The notes beneath the pieces are model-generated. The model saw only the letters and a list, made by a program, of their open reading frames with translations. It was not told the origin of the DNA and did no database searches. Source: Lachnoanaerobaculum sp. ICM7 (lineage in GTDB: Bacteria; Bacillota; Clostridia; Lachnospirales; Lachnospiraceae). From it: DNA of 64,000 nt. The stretch covers positions 1 through 64,000 of the forward strand of contig NZ_ALJL01000021.1 in the NCBI RefSeq assembly GCF_000287675.1, in the 5' to 3' direction. This document shows positions 25,814 through 33,735 of this stretch, piece by piece (position 1 is the first letter of the stretch; each line of letters begins with the position of its first letter). A program made the position numbers and the translations under genes.

Positions 25814-26305
25814 TTACCATGAAAACTGCTTTCCACATAAAGCAATGTATAAAAACTCACTTTCCCCCATGGTAATGACATCATAAGTTTCAAGAGCCTG
25901 TGGAGTGTAAACTGCCTTTCCGTTTAGGTAGGTAATTCCTCCACCCTCTGTACAGATAAGAGTTGCTTCAAGATCTTTTTCATCAAAGGATAAAATAGCA
26001 TGGTTTTCCTGCTTTATGGCATTATCTCCAATGATTTGAATATCCATGGCATCCGTTCTTCCGATATAGTTTTTCCCAAATACCACACGATAATCTTTTC
26101 CGTATCTTGGTCCCTTGATGCACACAAGCCATGCACACACCGGTTTGGTTTTTATTCTTACCAAACTTTCTTCAAGCTCCTTATCATTAAATGATTCTTC
26201 AAGTTCTTTTCTTTCCGTCATGTCCATGTTGCAATACGGGCAGATATTTCCGTATCTTCTTTTTGAAAACATGTGTCCGTTTTTGCATCTTATTAAATTT
26301 CCCAT
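25814..26305 (-). CDS. Zinc-ribbon FHA protein (163 aa)
   Basis: The start follows AAGGAAG. Residues 1-27 repeat the zinc-ribbon head of the 321-residue paralogue (R-C-K-N-G-H then I-C-P-Y-C-N). One FHA-like domain at about 55-160 has N-Y-I-G-R-T with the Arg kept, then E-N-H-A-I-L in place of the usual S-R-x-H-A, then Y-L-N-G-K. It may still bind phosphothreonine weakly. The gene starts 10 bases after the stop of the membrane FHA gene. The repeated combination of ribbon and FHA in one operon suggests internal duplication. Confidence 0.8.
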   Translation of the reverse strand: MGNLIRCKNGHMFSKRRYGNICPYCNMDMTERKELEESFNDKELEESLVRIKTKPVCAWLVCIKGPRYGKDYRVVFGKNYIGRTDAMDIQIIGDNAIKQENHAILSFDEKDLEATLICTEGGGITYLNGKAVYTPQALETYDVITMGESEFLYIALCGKQFSW

Positions 26306-26315
26306 GATAACTTCC

Positions 26316-26858
26316 TTACCTTATCTGTAGTTTATTAAGCCCTATAAAAATATAGTCTTTTTTTGCCAGCTTACTTTGCCCGTCCTTAATGTTATAAAGT
26401 TTATCTTCTAAAAATCCTTTAATCTGTGTTCCGTTCTTGCTTTGCATATCTTCTATATACCATGACCCGTCCACATAGTTAAGTATTGCATGAACATCAC
26501 TTACGGTTCCCGAAAAATAGGTGTCAGATAAATCTATATCTATATCCTCTTCACTGTTTTTCTTTCCGATTACCAATGAGTTTTTTCCTAAAATATTCCA
26601 TGTTTTTACTACTGTATCTTCTTCACTTAAAAGTACAAGCTCGGACAAAAATGTATCTTGTATCTTTTCTTTTTTAAAAGAAAAGTCCTTTACTGCAAAG
26701 TAAATCAAAGAACCTGAAATTAAAAAAGAAAACATATAAAATATATATCTGCCCTTTAATCCTCTTCCCAAAAATCCGACAATTACGACACACAAGATAG
26801 CTGCAATTATTCCTGAAACATCAAATACAAATCTTCTATTCATATATTCCCATTCCAA
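26316..26858 (-). CDS. Membrane protein with two helices and an FHA domain (180 aa)
   Basis: Two hydrophobic segments (about residues 14-33 and 40-57) precede a cytoplasmic FHA domain at about 90-180. The FHA domain has S-L-V-I-G-K-K, S-D-V-H-A-I-L and the well-kept S-K-N-G-T loop. The key Arg after I-G is Lys and the S-R pair is S-D, so binding to phosphothreonine is uncertain. Two starts are possible: the ATG at 26858, or the ATG at 26841-26843 with GGGAA upstream. It would anchor the FHA/PP2C group at the membrane, where a Gram-positive system must be tethered or gated. This anchoring role is inferred. Confidence 0.78.
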   Translation of the reverse strand: MEWEYMNRRFVFDVSGIIAAILCVVIVGFLGRGLKGRYIFYMFSFLISGSLIYFAVKDFSFKKEKIQDTFLSELVLLSEEDTVVKTWNILGKNSLVIGKKNSEEDIDIDLSDTYFSGTVSDVHAILNYVDGSWYIEDMQSKNGTQIKGFLEDKLYNIKDGQSKLAKKDYIFIGLNKLQIR

Positions 26859-26959
26859 CCACTTTTAATTGTATAGGGAATATTTATCTCCCTACTCTTC
26901 ATCATTGTGGTGTTCCCTAAATGCGATAATTTCCTTTATGTAGGCTTCTAAGATAATTT

Positions 26960-26997
26960 ATAAAAATAGGCTGCATGACAATAAATGTCTTGCAGCC
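26960..26997 (-). terminator. Terminator between the tube genes and the downstream operon
   Basis: A 12-bp, slightly mismatched stem pairs 26986-26997 with 26969-26980 and is followed on the minus strand by TATTTTTAT. It lies 26 bases past the second tube-like gene. Partial termination here would give more sheath and tube mRNA than mRNA for the rest of the cluster. Confidence 0.75.
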
Positions 26998-27022
26998 CAA
27001 ACTTTTAACGACTGATTTTTTG

Positions 27023-27451
27023 TTACTCGGCTGCGTATCCGCCTTCAACTATCAGACCTGCCATCTTATCTTTTTTCTGTTTTATTACAAGAGTAAAGTT
27101 TCCTACTCCTTCTTCATCCCCATGCCTTTCTTTGTAGTTCACTACAAAAGCATTCGGAAATACATATTTTCTTTTGGTAATTCCCGCTACTATCTGTTCT
27201 ACGGTAACCTTTCTGTAGCAGTCTTTATTTTGTGCCGAAACCATTGACCAAAGTGCCATATTTCTTGTTGAGTCAAAAGGATCTCCGTCTACTGCTGTTA
27301 AAATCTTACCGGTAATCTCCATTGTTGCACCGGCATCATTGGTACGAGCATTTGAATCAATAGGAATGTCTGTAGATAAAAATACGCTGTTTACACATTC
27401 CTTTGCAAGTTCAAAGCTTTCATTACCTTCTATTTTTACTTTGTATGCCAT
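27023..27451 (-). CDS. Tube-like (Hcp-like) protein, copy 1
   Basis: This 142-residue beta-rich protein starts after GGAGGGA. It shares its plan with the neighbour upstream: a V-F-L-S-T/F-L-S-E segment, S-N-A-R/S-N-A-K, an A-L-W-S/K-W-S segment, D-C-Y-R, K-Y-V-F-P-N-A-F-V-V near residue 97, F-x-L/I-x-I-K/R-Q-K-K-D, and a V-E-G-G-Y-A-x-E ending. Small beta proteins in pairs directly downstream of a sheath gene are what contractile systems encode as inner-tube subunits. The Hcp/gp19 fold is inferred from size, strand pattern and location. Confidence 0.7.
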   Translation of the reverse strand: MAYKVKIEGNESFELAKECVNSVFLSTDIPIDSNARTNDAGATMEITGKILTAVDGDPFDSTRNMALWSMVSAQNKDCYRKVTVEQIVAGITKRKYVFPNAFVVNYKERHGDEEGVGNFTLVIKQKKDKMAGLIVEGGYAAE

Positions 27452-27471
27452 GCTCTAATCCCTCCTATTTC

Positions 27472-27897
27472 TTATTCTCCGGCATATCCGCCTTCTACCG
27501 CCACCTTTGCATTATTATCCTTCTTTTGACGGATATGGATATAAAACTCTCCGGTACCGTTTACATCATCCGCCTTTTCAGAATACTCCACCACGAATGC
27601 ATTCGGAATTACATACTTTCTTACAACAGAGCCGGCAGATACCACTGTTACTTCCGCTACTCTGTAGCAATCCGCATTCTCGGAAGGAATCTGAGACCAC
27701 TTGGCAAGTTTTAATACATCATCAACATCCGCTCCGACATTGTATAAAACTCTTCCCCATACCTTTACACCAAGACCGTAATCTGTTGCTTTGGCATTGG
27801 AATCCTTTGGAGACTCGGACAAAAACTCTGCGTTTACTATGCTTCTCTCATCAAAGTCTGCTACTTCCGAACCGGTTACTCTAAACCTAATTCCCAT
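27472..27897 (-). CDS. Tube-like (Hcp-like) protein, copy 2
   Basis: This 141-residue paralogue is clearly related to the downstream neighbour by eye, with a shared K-Y-V-I/F-P-N-A-F-V-V core and G-G-Y-A-G/A-E end. The start has a near-ideal GGAGGT site. Two diverged tube subunits could form mixed rings, or one may be a tube initiator or terminator close to the spike. It lies 116 bases after the sheath gene, and a 7-bp hairpin (27972-27990) in that gap may shape mRNA stability. Confidence 0.7.
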   Translation of the reverse strand: MGIRFRVTGSEVADFDERSIVNAEFLSESPKDSNAKATDYGLGVKVWGRVLYNVGADVDDVLKLAKWSQIPSENADCYRVAEVTVVSAGSVVRKYVIPNAFVVEYSEKADDVNGTGEFYIHIRQKKDNNAKVAVEGGYAGE

Positions 27898-28013
27898 TGT
27901 GCTACCTCCTATGAAAATATATATTTTTTATAAAACTACTCCAAATATTTAATTTTTTTGTAATCAACTCAAAAATGAAGTTCTCATTTTATATCACATC
28001 TTAATATGTATCC

Positions 28014-30188
28014 TTACTCTCCCGCCACACGATTTAGCGGCACTTCAACTCTCTTAACGGCATTTCCAAAACTTATCTCTATAGCACATACACCTGCCGT
28101 TTCATCCGCTTCATAAGTAATATCATCATTACTTCCCAGTATACCGTTAATATTTGTTTTTTTAGAAAGCCATATACTTTTTTGACTGGACGGATTATTT
28201 GAGAAGAACTTTGCTATATTTTCCGCCTTAAAATCTCCTGTAGCGTGCCTTAAAATCCTCTCAATATAGTTAGCGGTCTGAGTTTTATAAATAGGTTCAT
28301 AACTTCCACCTGAAAGTTTTAAGTTTCTTGCTTTATATACCATTATATGGCTGATATTTTCTCCATCTAATACTGCATTCTCTGAAGAAAATACAAAGCC
28401 AAATCCTCTTTTGTTAATGTCATCTTTTACACTGTTCGTAAATCCGGTAATCTCCTTTGACATGGTGGTATGTATCTTGAGAGAATTATTCTTTGCTTCA
28501 ATATCAAATCGTACACCCGGTAAATCCGTATCCACATCCTTCTTAAAATACTCTTTAAGATACTCAGGAGATTGATAACTTGCCACAAATCCTGCTGCTA
28601 CGTATGCTGCACCTATATAAACTCCGTCTATCCAAAGCTTCATGATATCTTCCTTGGCTTTTGACAGTTCAGCAGCTTCATTTTCATTTACAATCATCCT
28701 GCTTTCAAGCTTTACTCCTGATTTATCTTTTGGAATAATTGTAAAGTTCGGTACACATGGAATCAAATACTCTGAATATGGCTTACCACTAAGGCTTGCA
28801 CATCTATCGTCAAAAAATCCCACTCCAGTCATTGCCATGCTGTTAAATGTTGTCTTATCCCCTGTTTCATAGGAATAAAAGCATTGTACTCCATAATCTT
28901 TTAATGCATCTGCGATTCTTGCCAAAGACTCCACACTGACATTTTCAGTTTTTACACTGTCTTTATTTCCCTTAAATCTTTCTCTTGTAACATTCATCTT
29001 TGATTTTTCATCCAAAGACACTCCTGCAACTATTGCATACCAAACGGTATTGCCATAATCATTCTTTTCATTTACAGTATTTAAATAAGCACAAAGCTTT
29101 GGTACATTCAGGCTGTTTGCCATAGTTTCATTCTTTACATTGGCAATCAGAAGACTTGGTCTCATTCCCTTTATCTGCTTGGGATACTGTTCAAAAAATG
29201 CCCACACACCTAAAATCTTTTCAACCAAAGGTTTCACAACCTTTATAAAGTCATCCTTGGCATTTTTATAAAACTCAAGATATGTGTTATAATTGTCCAC
29301 TTCCTTCTTAACATCAATCTGACTTTGCATTGATGAATTAAGAGGACAAAAAGTTCTTACCACCAACTGTTTTACATAACTGTTTCCTTCAGAATTTAGA
29401 GCATCATAGTCATCTTCAAGAGCTTCAATAAGTCCTGCATTTGAATTGTCATCCGTAACCACCAAAGCACTTTCTTCCACCTTTGGAGCTTCTATTACTG
29501 TAAGTTCTCCTTCGGAAGACATGGTAAGAAGTCCTAATGTTAGAGCATCATTACTTTCAGACTCTTTTGATTCTCCAAGTAAAAGTCTTGTTTTTATATC
29601 TGAAATAGCAAGAGGAATCATCGCCATAAGATTTTGGTAATTGGCACTGGCTTCTTCAAACATCGAATTAAGCTTATCACCAAGATCAAGCTTATGAGGA
29701 TCTCCATCTTCAAGTTTTGCATACTCCGCATAAGTATACTGAAGTTCTTTTCTTACCTGCTTTATATCATCCATAACCTTTGAGGGGGAAATCATCTCTG
29801 TAAGCTTTTCAAACTTAAAATCCGCATTGATAATTCCCTGACTTCTTTTGGTCTCAACCAAGGTCATAAGCATTTTTAGAAAATCGTTATGTGCATTAAG
29901 ATGAACTATGCTCAGCATGTTTTCAGGAACACCTGCCGGTTTTTCCTTGGAATACACAATCTTTCCGGTTGCGGCATTAAAAAAAGAATATACCGTAGGG
30001 TCAAACTTTTCTAAAAACTCTTCAAAGTTTCTGACAAGCAGTGCTTCATTGATTTCTTTTATCTTGTCATCACTTAGGCTGTCCAGTCCCCTTACATCAC
30101 CAACCAAGGTAAGTAAGTTGAGTTTTTCAGGATTAATCTCTTCAATCAACAAAGTACGGTTCGTTTGCTTTATAATACTCTCTGCCAT
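28014..30188 (-). CDS. Contractile-sheath-like protein (724 aa)
   Basis: The start has GGAGA upstream. The N-terminal about 250 residues are helical with an acidic, Ser-rich linker near 225-265. The C-terminal two thirds have the mixed fold expected of a TssC/gp18-type sheath: repeated strand-helix units, a W-A-F-F-E-Q-Y segment, the A-Y-V-A-A-G-F-V-A-S helix near residue 530, and a final domain with N-Y-I-E-R-I-L-R-H-A like the sheath handshake region. No T6SS TssB partner is encoded beside it, so sheath subunits may be formed by this one protein. The call rests on size, pattern and the tube genes that follow. Confidence 0.65.
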   Translation of the reverse strand: MAESIIKQTNRTLLIEEINPEKLNLLTLVGDVRGLDSLSDDKIKEINEALLVRNFEEFLEKFDPTVYSFFNAATGKIVYSKEKPAGVPENMLSIVHLNAHNDFLKMLMTLVETKRSQGIINADFKFEKLTEMISPSKVMDDIKQVRKELQYTYAEYAKLEDGDPHKLDLGDKLNSMFEEASANYQNLMAMIPLAISDIKTRLLLGESKESESNDALTLGLLTMSSEGELTVIEAPKVEESALVVTDDNSNAGLIEALEDDYDALNSEGNSYVKQLVVRTFCPLNSSMQSQIDVKKEVDNYNTYLEFYKNAKDDFIKVVKPLVEKILGVWAFFEQYPKQIKGMRPSLLIANVKNETMANSLNVPKLCAYLNTVNEKNDYGNTVWYAIVAGVSLDEKSKMNVTRERFKGNKDSVKTENVSVESLARIADALKDYGVQCFYSYETGDKTTFNSMAMTGVGFFDDRCASLSGKPYSEYLIPCVPNFTIIPKDKSGVKLESRMIVNENEAAELSKAKEDIMKLWIDGVYIGAAYVAAGFVASYQSPEYLKEYFKKDVDTDLPGVRFDIEAKNNSLKIHTTMSKEITGFTNSVKDDINKRGFGFVFSSENAVLDGENISHIMVYKARNLKLSGGSYEPIYKTQTANYIERILRHATGDFKAENIAKFFSNNPSSQKSIWLSKKTNINGILGSNDDITYEADETAGVCAIEISFGNAVKRVEVPLNRVAGE

Positions 30189-30780
30189 CCTGCATCTCCT
30201 TAAATCTATATTATTCTTACATAAAATACAAACTCTAAGATCTCATTACATATCGGGTAAAAGGAATATAAACAGTAGGAATCCCTACAAGATACAAAAC
30301 CAATAACTATCATTGTTGGCAGTACAGAACATAGACTTAATAGAAAAATAACAACAGATAAATTGTGTTATTTATCTCTATCAGAACCAATTCCAGCTAC
30401 TAACAGTATCTATTTCTACCAAGAAATAATTTCTTAATAACAATAAAACGACAATTATACCTATATTATTTACAAATTTTATATCCCTTATCTGTCTACG
30501 ATAGTACCATATGTACAGGATAATTTCAAGCTTTTTTAATATAATTTACATCTATACTACGATATATAAAATAGTATTAAAGTTAAGGTTAGTTATACCT
30601 ATTTCTCAGCTGTAAACTCTACTAAAATATCATTTTTGAGCGGTATTCCATGGTAAATTCTATTGTTTTTTTTATTTTTATGATTTCAACAAAAATTTAT
30701 ACCGACTTTTTTATAGTTGAAATTTAAAACCAACATGATTTGAATGATTAAAAAACAAAAATATTATGTGGACTTTTCCG
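30189..30780. other. AT-rich intergenic region upstream of the injection operon
   Basis: About 590 bases separate the sheath gene from the oriT-like region. No ORF with a ribosome binding site was found. A TATAAT-like element on the minus strand near 30453 has no good -35 partner, so the promoter of the injection operon is not assigned. An imperfect hairpin lies near 30356-30378. The length fits a regulated leader or a promoter recognised by a special sigma factor. Confidence 0.4.
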
Positions 30781-30790
30781 GATAATTGTA

Positions 30791-30900
30791 GCAAGCACAG
30801 TAAGTGCGTATGCACTTACGAAAAATTGACTTAATCCTCGCTTTCGCATCGGACTCTTTCAGTCAATTTTTGCTTGTTGGGAAATATCCCCAAACCCCTA
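30791..30900. other. oriT-like region of the conjugative element
   Basis: Three features stack just upstream of mobC. The first is an 8-bp inverted repeat with a 4-base loop (30800-30807 with 30812-30819). The second is an 11-bp inverted repeat (30821-30831 with 30861-30871), extended by CAAGCA/TGCTTG flanks. The third is a G-G-G-A-A-A-T-A-T-C-C-C-C-A-A-A-C-C-C-C segment (30880-30898) resembling the nick region of MOBP elements. Position beside mobC and a relaxase supports oriT. The nick site itself is not proven. Confidence 0.7.
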
Positions 30901-30962
30901 CATAAATAACTTCGTTGATTTCATTTCCTAAGTAGTTTTTGAAATAGTTTTCGATTCTTTCA

Positions 30963-30991
30963 TTGAAGCTTACTTTCAAAAATGTTATAAT
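30963..30991 (+). promoter_or_regulatory. Sigma-A promoter of the mob leader
   Basis: TTGAAG at 30963-30968 and a perfect TATAAT at 30986-30991 are separated by 17 bases. This predicts transcription from about 30998 rightward into mobC. Confidence 0.85.
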
Positions 30992-30997
30992 CCTCTT

Positions 30998-31106
30998 GTA
31001 ACTTATATAACTATTTTATCTCTCTACAGGAGATTTCTGATTTAGAAATATACTATAAAGCAAAACCTGTAAGTCAAGCTTAGCACTTGATTTTACAGGT
31101 TTTTTC
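30998..31106 (+). ncRNA. Short leader RNA ending in an intrinsic terminator (attenuator or sRNA)
   Basis: Between the predicted start site and mobC lies a strong terminator: an 11-bp stem (31062-31072 with 31093-31103), an inner 5-bp stem, and seven T before a C at 31107. Transcription from the promoter would stop here after about 105 bases unless the hairpin is bypassed. The transcript could be a mobilization attenuator or an independent small RNA. No matching riboswitch family is recognised. The ribosome binding site and start of mobC lie only 25-35 bases further on. Confidence 0.6.
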
Positions 31107-31138
31107 TTTTGCTATTTTTAGGATTTGGAGGTTTTGAC

Positions 31139-31507
31139 ATGGCAAACAGGGTAAGAACTCATGGCATTTATTTAATGCTTTCAGATGATGAACTAAAGGT
31201 TTTGGAGAAAAAATATAGGCTGTCCGGTTGTAAAACTTTGCGGCAGTTTATTATGAAATGCATCATAGGCAAGGATATTTTTGTATTGGATATGACAGCT
31301 TTTAGGGAACTTTCCGCAAGTATCGGCAGGATAACCGGTAGCATCAATCAGATTGCAAAGCGGGTAAATTCCACCGCAGCTATCTATAAAGATGACATCA
31401 TTGATATACAAGAGCTGCTAAAAAAGCAGGGGAAAGATATTTACTCTATGCGAAAAAGACTATATGACCTTGGAAATTTAGAAACAATAAATACGGAGGA
31501 AATCTGA
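31139..31507 (+). CDS. MobC-like relaxosome protein
   Basis: The ATG at 31139 is chosen for GGAGG 7 bases upstream; the frame starts earlier without a site. The 122-residue product has a ribbon-helix-helix-like N-terminus (R-T-H-G-I-Y-L-M-L-S-D-D-E) and a conserved-looking middle (L-S-A-S-I-G-R-I-T-G-S-I-N-Q-I-A-K-R-V-N) typical of MobC accessory proteins. These help the relaxase melt and nick oriT. Its stop overlaps the relaxase start region, so the two are coupled. Confidence 0.88.
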   Translation: MANRVRTHGIYLMLSDDELKVLEKKYRLSGCKTLRQFIMKCIIGKDIFVLDMTAFRELSASIGRITGSINQIAKRVNSTAAIYKDDIIDIQELLKKQGKDIYSMRKRLYDLGNLETINTEEI

Positions 31508-32877
31508 TGGCTGTTACAAAGATTCATTCCATAGAAAAAACTTTGCACTTAGCCCTAAACTACATCATGAATGCTGATAAGACCGATGAAAAATTCCTTA
31601 TTTCCTCTTTTAACTGTAATCCTAAGCTTGCTCATCTTGAGTTTGAGCAGACGAAAAGAGAATGTAATTCCAAGGCAAAAATATTGGCAAGGCATTTAAT
31701 TCAATCTTTCGCTCCTGGAGAAACCACTCCTGAGCAGGCACACAAAATAGGTCTTGAACTATGTGAAAAGGTCTTTCAAGGAAAGTATGAGTATGTACTC
31801 ACTACCCACATAGATAAGGGGCATCTTCATAATCATATTTTATTTAATAATGTAAGTTTTGTAACAGGTAAGGCGTATCAAAGTAACAAAAGAAGTTATC
31901 ATCAAATCAGAACTGTCAGTGATGAGATTTGTAAAGAAAACGGTTTATCTGTCATTGATGAAAACTATAAAAAATTCAAGAACAGATATTCCACAAACGG
32001 TAAAAGCTATATTGAATATATGGAATTTAAGAAAGGCGGTTCTTGGAAAAACAGGCTTCACCTTGCCATTGATAAAGCAATTCTAAAGTCCGGTACTTAC
32101 GAAGAGTTTTTAAAAGCAATGGAAGATTTAGGATATGAAATTAAGATTGGAAAGTACCTTTCATTCCGCCATAAAGACAAAAAAGACAGCGGCAGATTTA
32201 CAAGGACAAAGGCAAATGTGCTTGGAGTAGATTATACCAAAGAGCGAATTAAAGAAAGAATTGAAGATCCAACCAAACAGCAGATTTATAATAAAGAACA
32301 GCTTTATGACAAACTCTCTTATAAAAAGCCTAGTACTATTGTAAATATAAAGAACAATGAAAAGGTAAAATCCTCAAAAGGTTATGAAGTGTGGGCAGGT
32401 AAACATAACATGAAAACAATGGCTTCATCTTTAAACGAAATGAGAAGATATGGCATAAACACCTATGAAGAACTGGAATCAAAATTAAAGAAGGCAGCTT
32501 CAGACAGACAACAATTATTAGATCAGATAAAACAAGATGAACAGGAAATGAAATCCATATATTCTGTGATAGAAAATAAAAACACACTTTCTAAAAATCA
32601 ATTGATCTATGACATGTATATTGAAGATAAAGAAAATATCGCCTTTTATGAAGAATATAAGCCACAGATTATTGCCTATGAAATCGCCTTAAAAGAACTT
32701 GAAAAATCAGGATACCATACATTAAGTATTCCGGAACTGTCGAATAAATATGCTGTTTTAGAACAGAAAAAAATTAGCCTTATGAAAGAATATGCCTATC
32801 AAAACTTCATGCTCCACGATCTTCAACAAGCAAAGAAAAATACGGATATATACCTTAACAACCATCTGGAAAAATAA
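31507..32877 (+). CDS. MOBP-type relaxase (VirD2/MobA-like mobilization nuclease)
   Basis: This 456-residue relaxase starts one base after the last base pair of the mobC stop overlap. The N-terminal nuclease domain (about 1-190) contains a candidate catalytic Tyr in the first 25 residues (A-L-N-Y-I-M-N) and the metal-binding triad H-I-D-K-G-H-L-H-N-H near 100-110. A helical C-terminus follows with coiled coil at about 320-370. It would nick oriT immediately upstream and pilot the strand to the type IV secretion channel. It is transcribed rightward, opposite to the rest of the transfer genes. It appears complete. Confidence 0.93.
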   Translation: MAVTKIHSIEKTLHLALNYIMNADKTDEKFLISSFNCNPKLAHLEFEQTKRECNSKAKILARHLIQSFAPGETTPEQAHKIGLELCEKVFQGKYEYVLTTHIDKGHLHNHILFNNVSFVTGKAYQSNKRSYHQIRTVSDEICKENGLSVIDENYKKFKNRYSTNGKSYIEYMEFKKGGSWKNRLHLAIDKAILKSGTYEEFLKAMEDLGYEIKIGKYLSFRHKDKKDSGRFTRTKANVLGVDYTKERIKERIEDPTKQQIYNKEQLYDKLSYKKPSTIVNIKNNEKVKSSKGYEVWAGKHNMKTMASSLNEMRRYGINTYEELESKLKKAASDRQQLLDQIKQDEQEMKSIYSVIENKNTLSKNQLIYDMYIEDKENIAFYEEYKPQIIAYEIALKELEKSGYHTLSIPELSNKYAVLEQKKISLMKEYAYQNFMLHDLQQAKKNTDIYLNNHLEK

Positions 32878-32931
32878 AAGAAGGAGGTCGCTCCTACCTG
32901 AATTTTGGGTAGAAAGCAATCCCTCCTTCTT
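32878..32931. terminator. Nested hairpin terminator after the relaxase, related to the 3.6-kb hairpin
   Basis: A 10-bp outer stem (32878-32887 with 32922-32931) encloses CTACC/GGGTAG with an ATTTTGG loop. The minus strand after the stem is T-rich (TTTTATTTTTCC). It starts directly at the relaxase stop and also lies downstream of the convergent gene at 33063, so it may serve both strands. Confidence 0.7.
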
Positions 32932-33062
32932 ATCAATAATAAATACATAGACATTGGTGTGTATTTTTGAAAAAGTATATATAATACGAGGCAAATCTAC
33001 AATTTTCCCTATTTTCATTAGGGTGTATGAAATTTAAGTTATCTAAACATAAGACGATATTT

Positions 33063-33374
33063 TTAAGTAGTCTTTAGTTGCTTAATCTTTTCATCTACAG
33101 CTTCAATTGCAAATTTATATAAGTCTTCAATATCTGATTCTGTTAGTTTAAGCTTTTTAACATCAATGCCTTCTAAAAAAGTACCATATCCAATTCCTTC
33201 CCTGTGTTTTTCTAGGTACTCTATACAATTCTTTTTATGCTTTTCTGACATTTCATCAATTGGGGAAATTTTCTCTACGCCACCACCACTTATCCAAAAA
33301 CCATCTGGTGCACCTAAAAATTTATATGAACTCTTACTTTCAATCATAATTCTACAAAATGTATCTTTATCCAT
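33063..33374 (-). CDS. Unknown small soluble protein (103 aa)
   Basis: The ATG follows a strong GGGAGGC site. The product is acidic, probably alpha/beta in the first half (L-G-A-P-D-G-F-W-I-S-G-G-G) and helical in the second half. It has no membrane segment. No family is recognised. It lies at the edge of the transfer module opposite the relaxase gene, in the position where conjugative elements often keep cargo or small regulators. Confidence 0.65.
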   Translation of the reverse strand: MDKDTFCRIMIESKSSYKFLGAPDGFWISGGGVEKISPIDEMSEKHKKNCIEYLEKHREGIGYGTFLEGIDVKKLKLTESDIEDLYKFAIEAVDEKIKQLKTT

Positions 33375-33708
33375 TTACTAGCCTCCCTATCATCAAATTA
33401 TACAACCCTTTGCTATAAATAATATTTCTAACAAAAAGATTTATTTCGTGTATATTATAACACAAAAAAAGCATTAATGAGATAGCTTCAGTTAAACATA
33501 TCCAAAAGCCCGTATCCAAAAGTTTTCTCAAAATATCATTAAGACTTAAAAAAACACAATTACACAAAGGAAAAGTATATTGCAACATCTCACTTATAAT
33601 ATATAAATGATACCACCTAACAGAACTTTGAGGGTGCATTGAATATCTTCTAAGCATTTCTTTTAGGCGAAGAAGTTTTCCTTTTCCTTGTGTTAAATTT
33701 TTCTGCAA
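33367..33708 (-). CDS. Doubtful ORF, possible membrane protein (113 aa)
   Basis: The frame opens with TTG and has only a weak purine stretch upstream. The residues include a Cys/Leu-rich hydrophobic centre that could be one or two membrane segments. It overlaps the next gene start by 8 bases, which fits an operon. Composition is less convincing than its neighbours, and it may be a remnant. Listed for completeness. Confidence 0.3.
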   Translation of the reverse strand: MQKNLTQGKGKLLRLKEMLRRYSMHPQSSVRWYHLYIISEMLQYTFPLCNCVFLSLNDILRKLLDTGFWICLTEAISLMLFLCYNIHEINLFVRNIIYSKGLYNLMIGRLVNG

Positions 33709-33735
33709 GCTCTGCTTTTTAATAATACTGTTTTC

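Noticed and set aside
30440-30470. Promoter of the injection operon on the minus strand
   Set aside because: A TATAAT-like element is present but no matching -35 at 16-18 bases, so the call is not supported.
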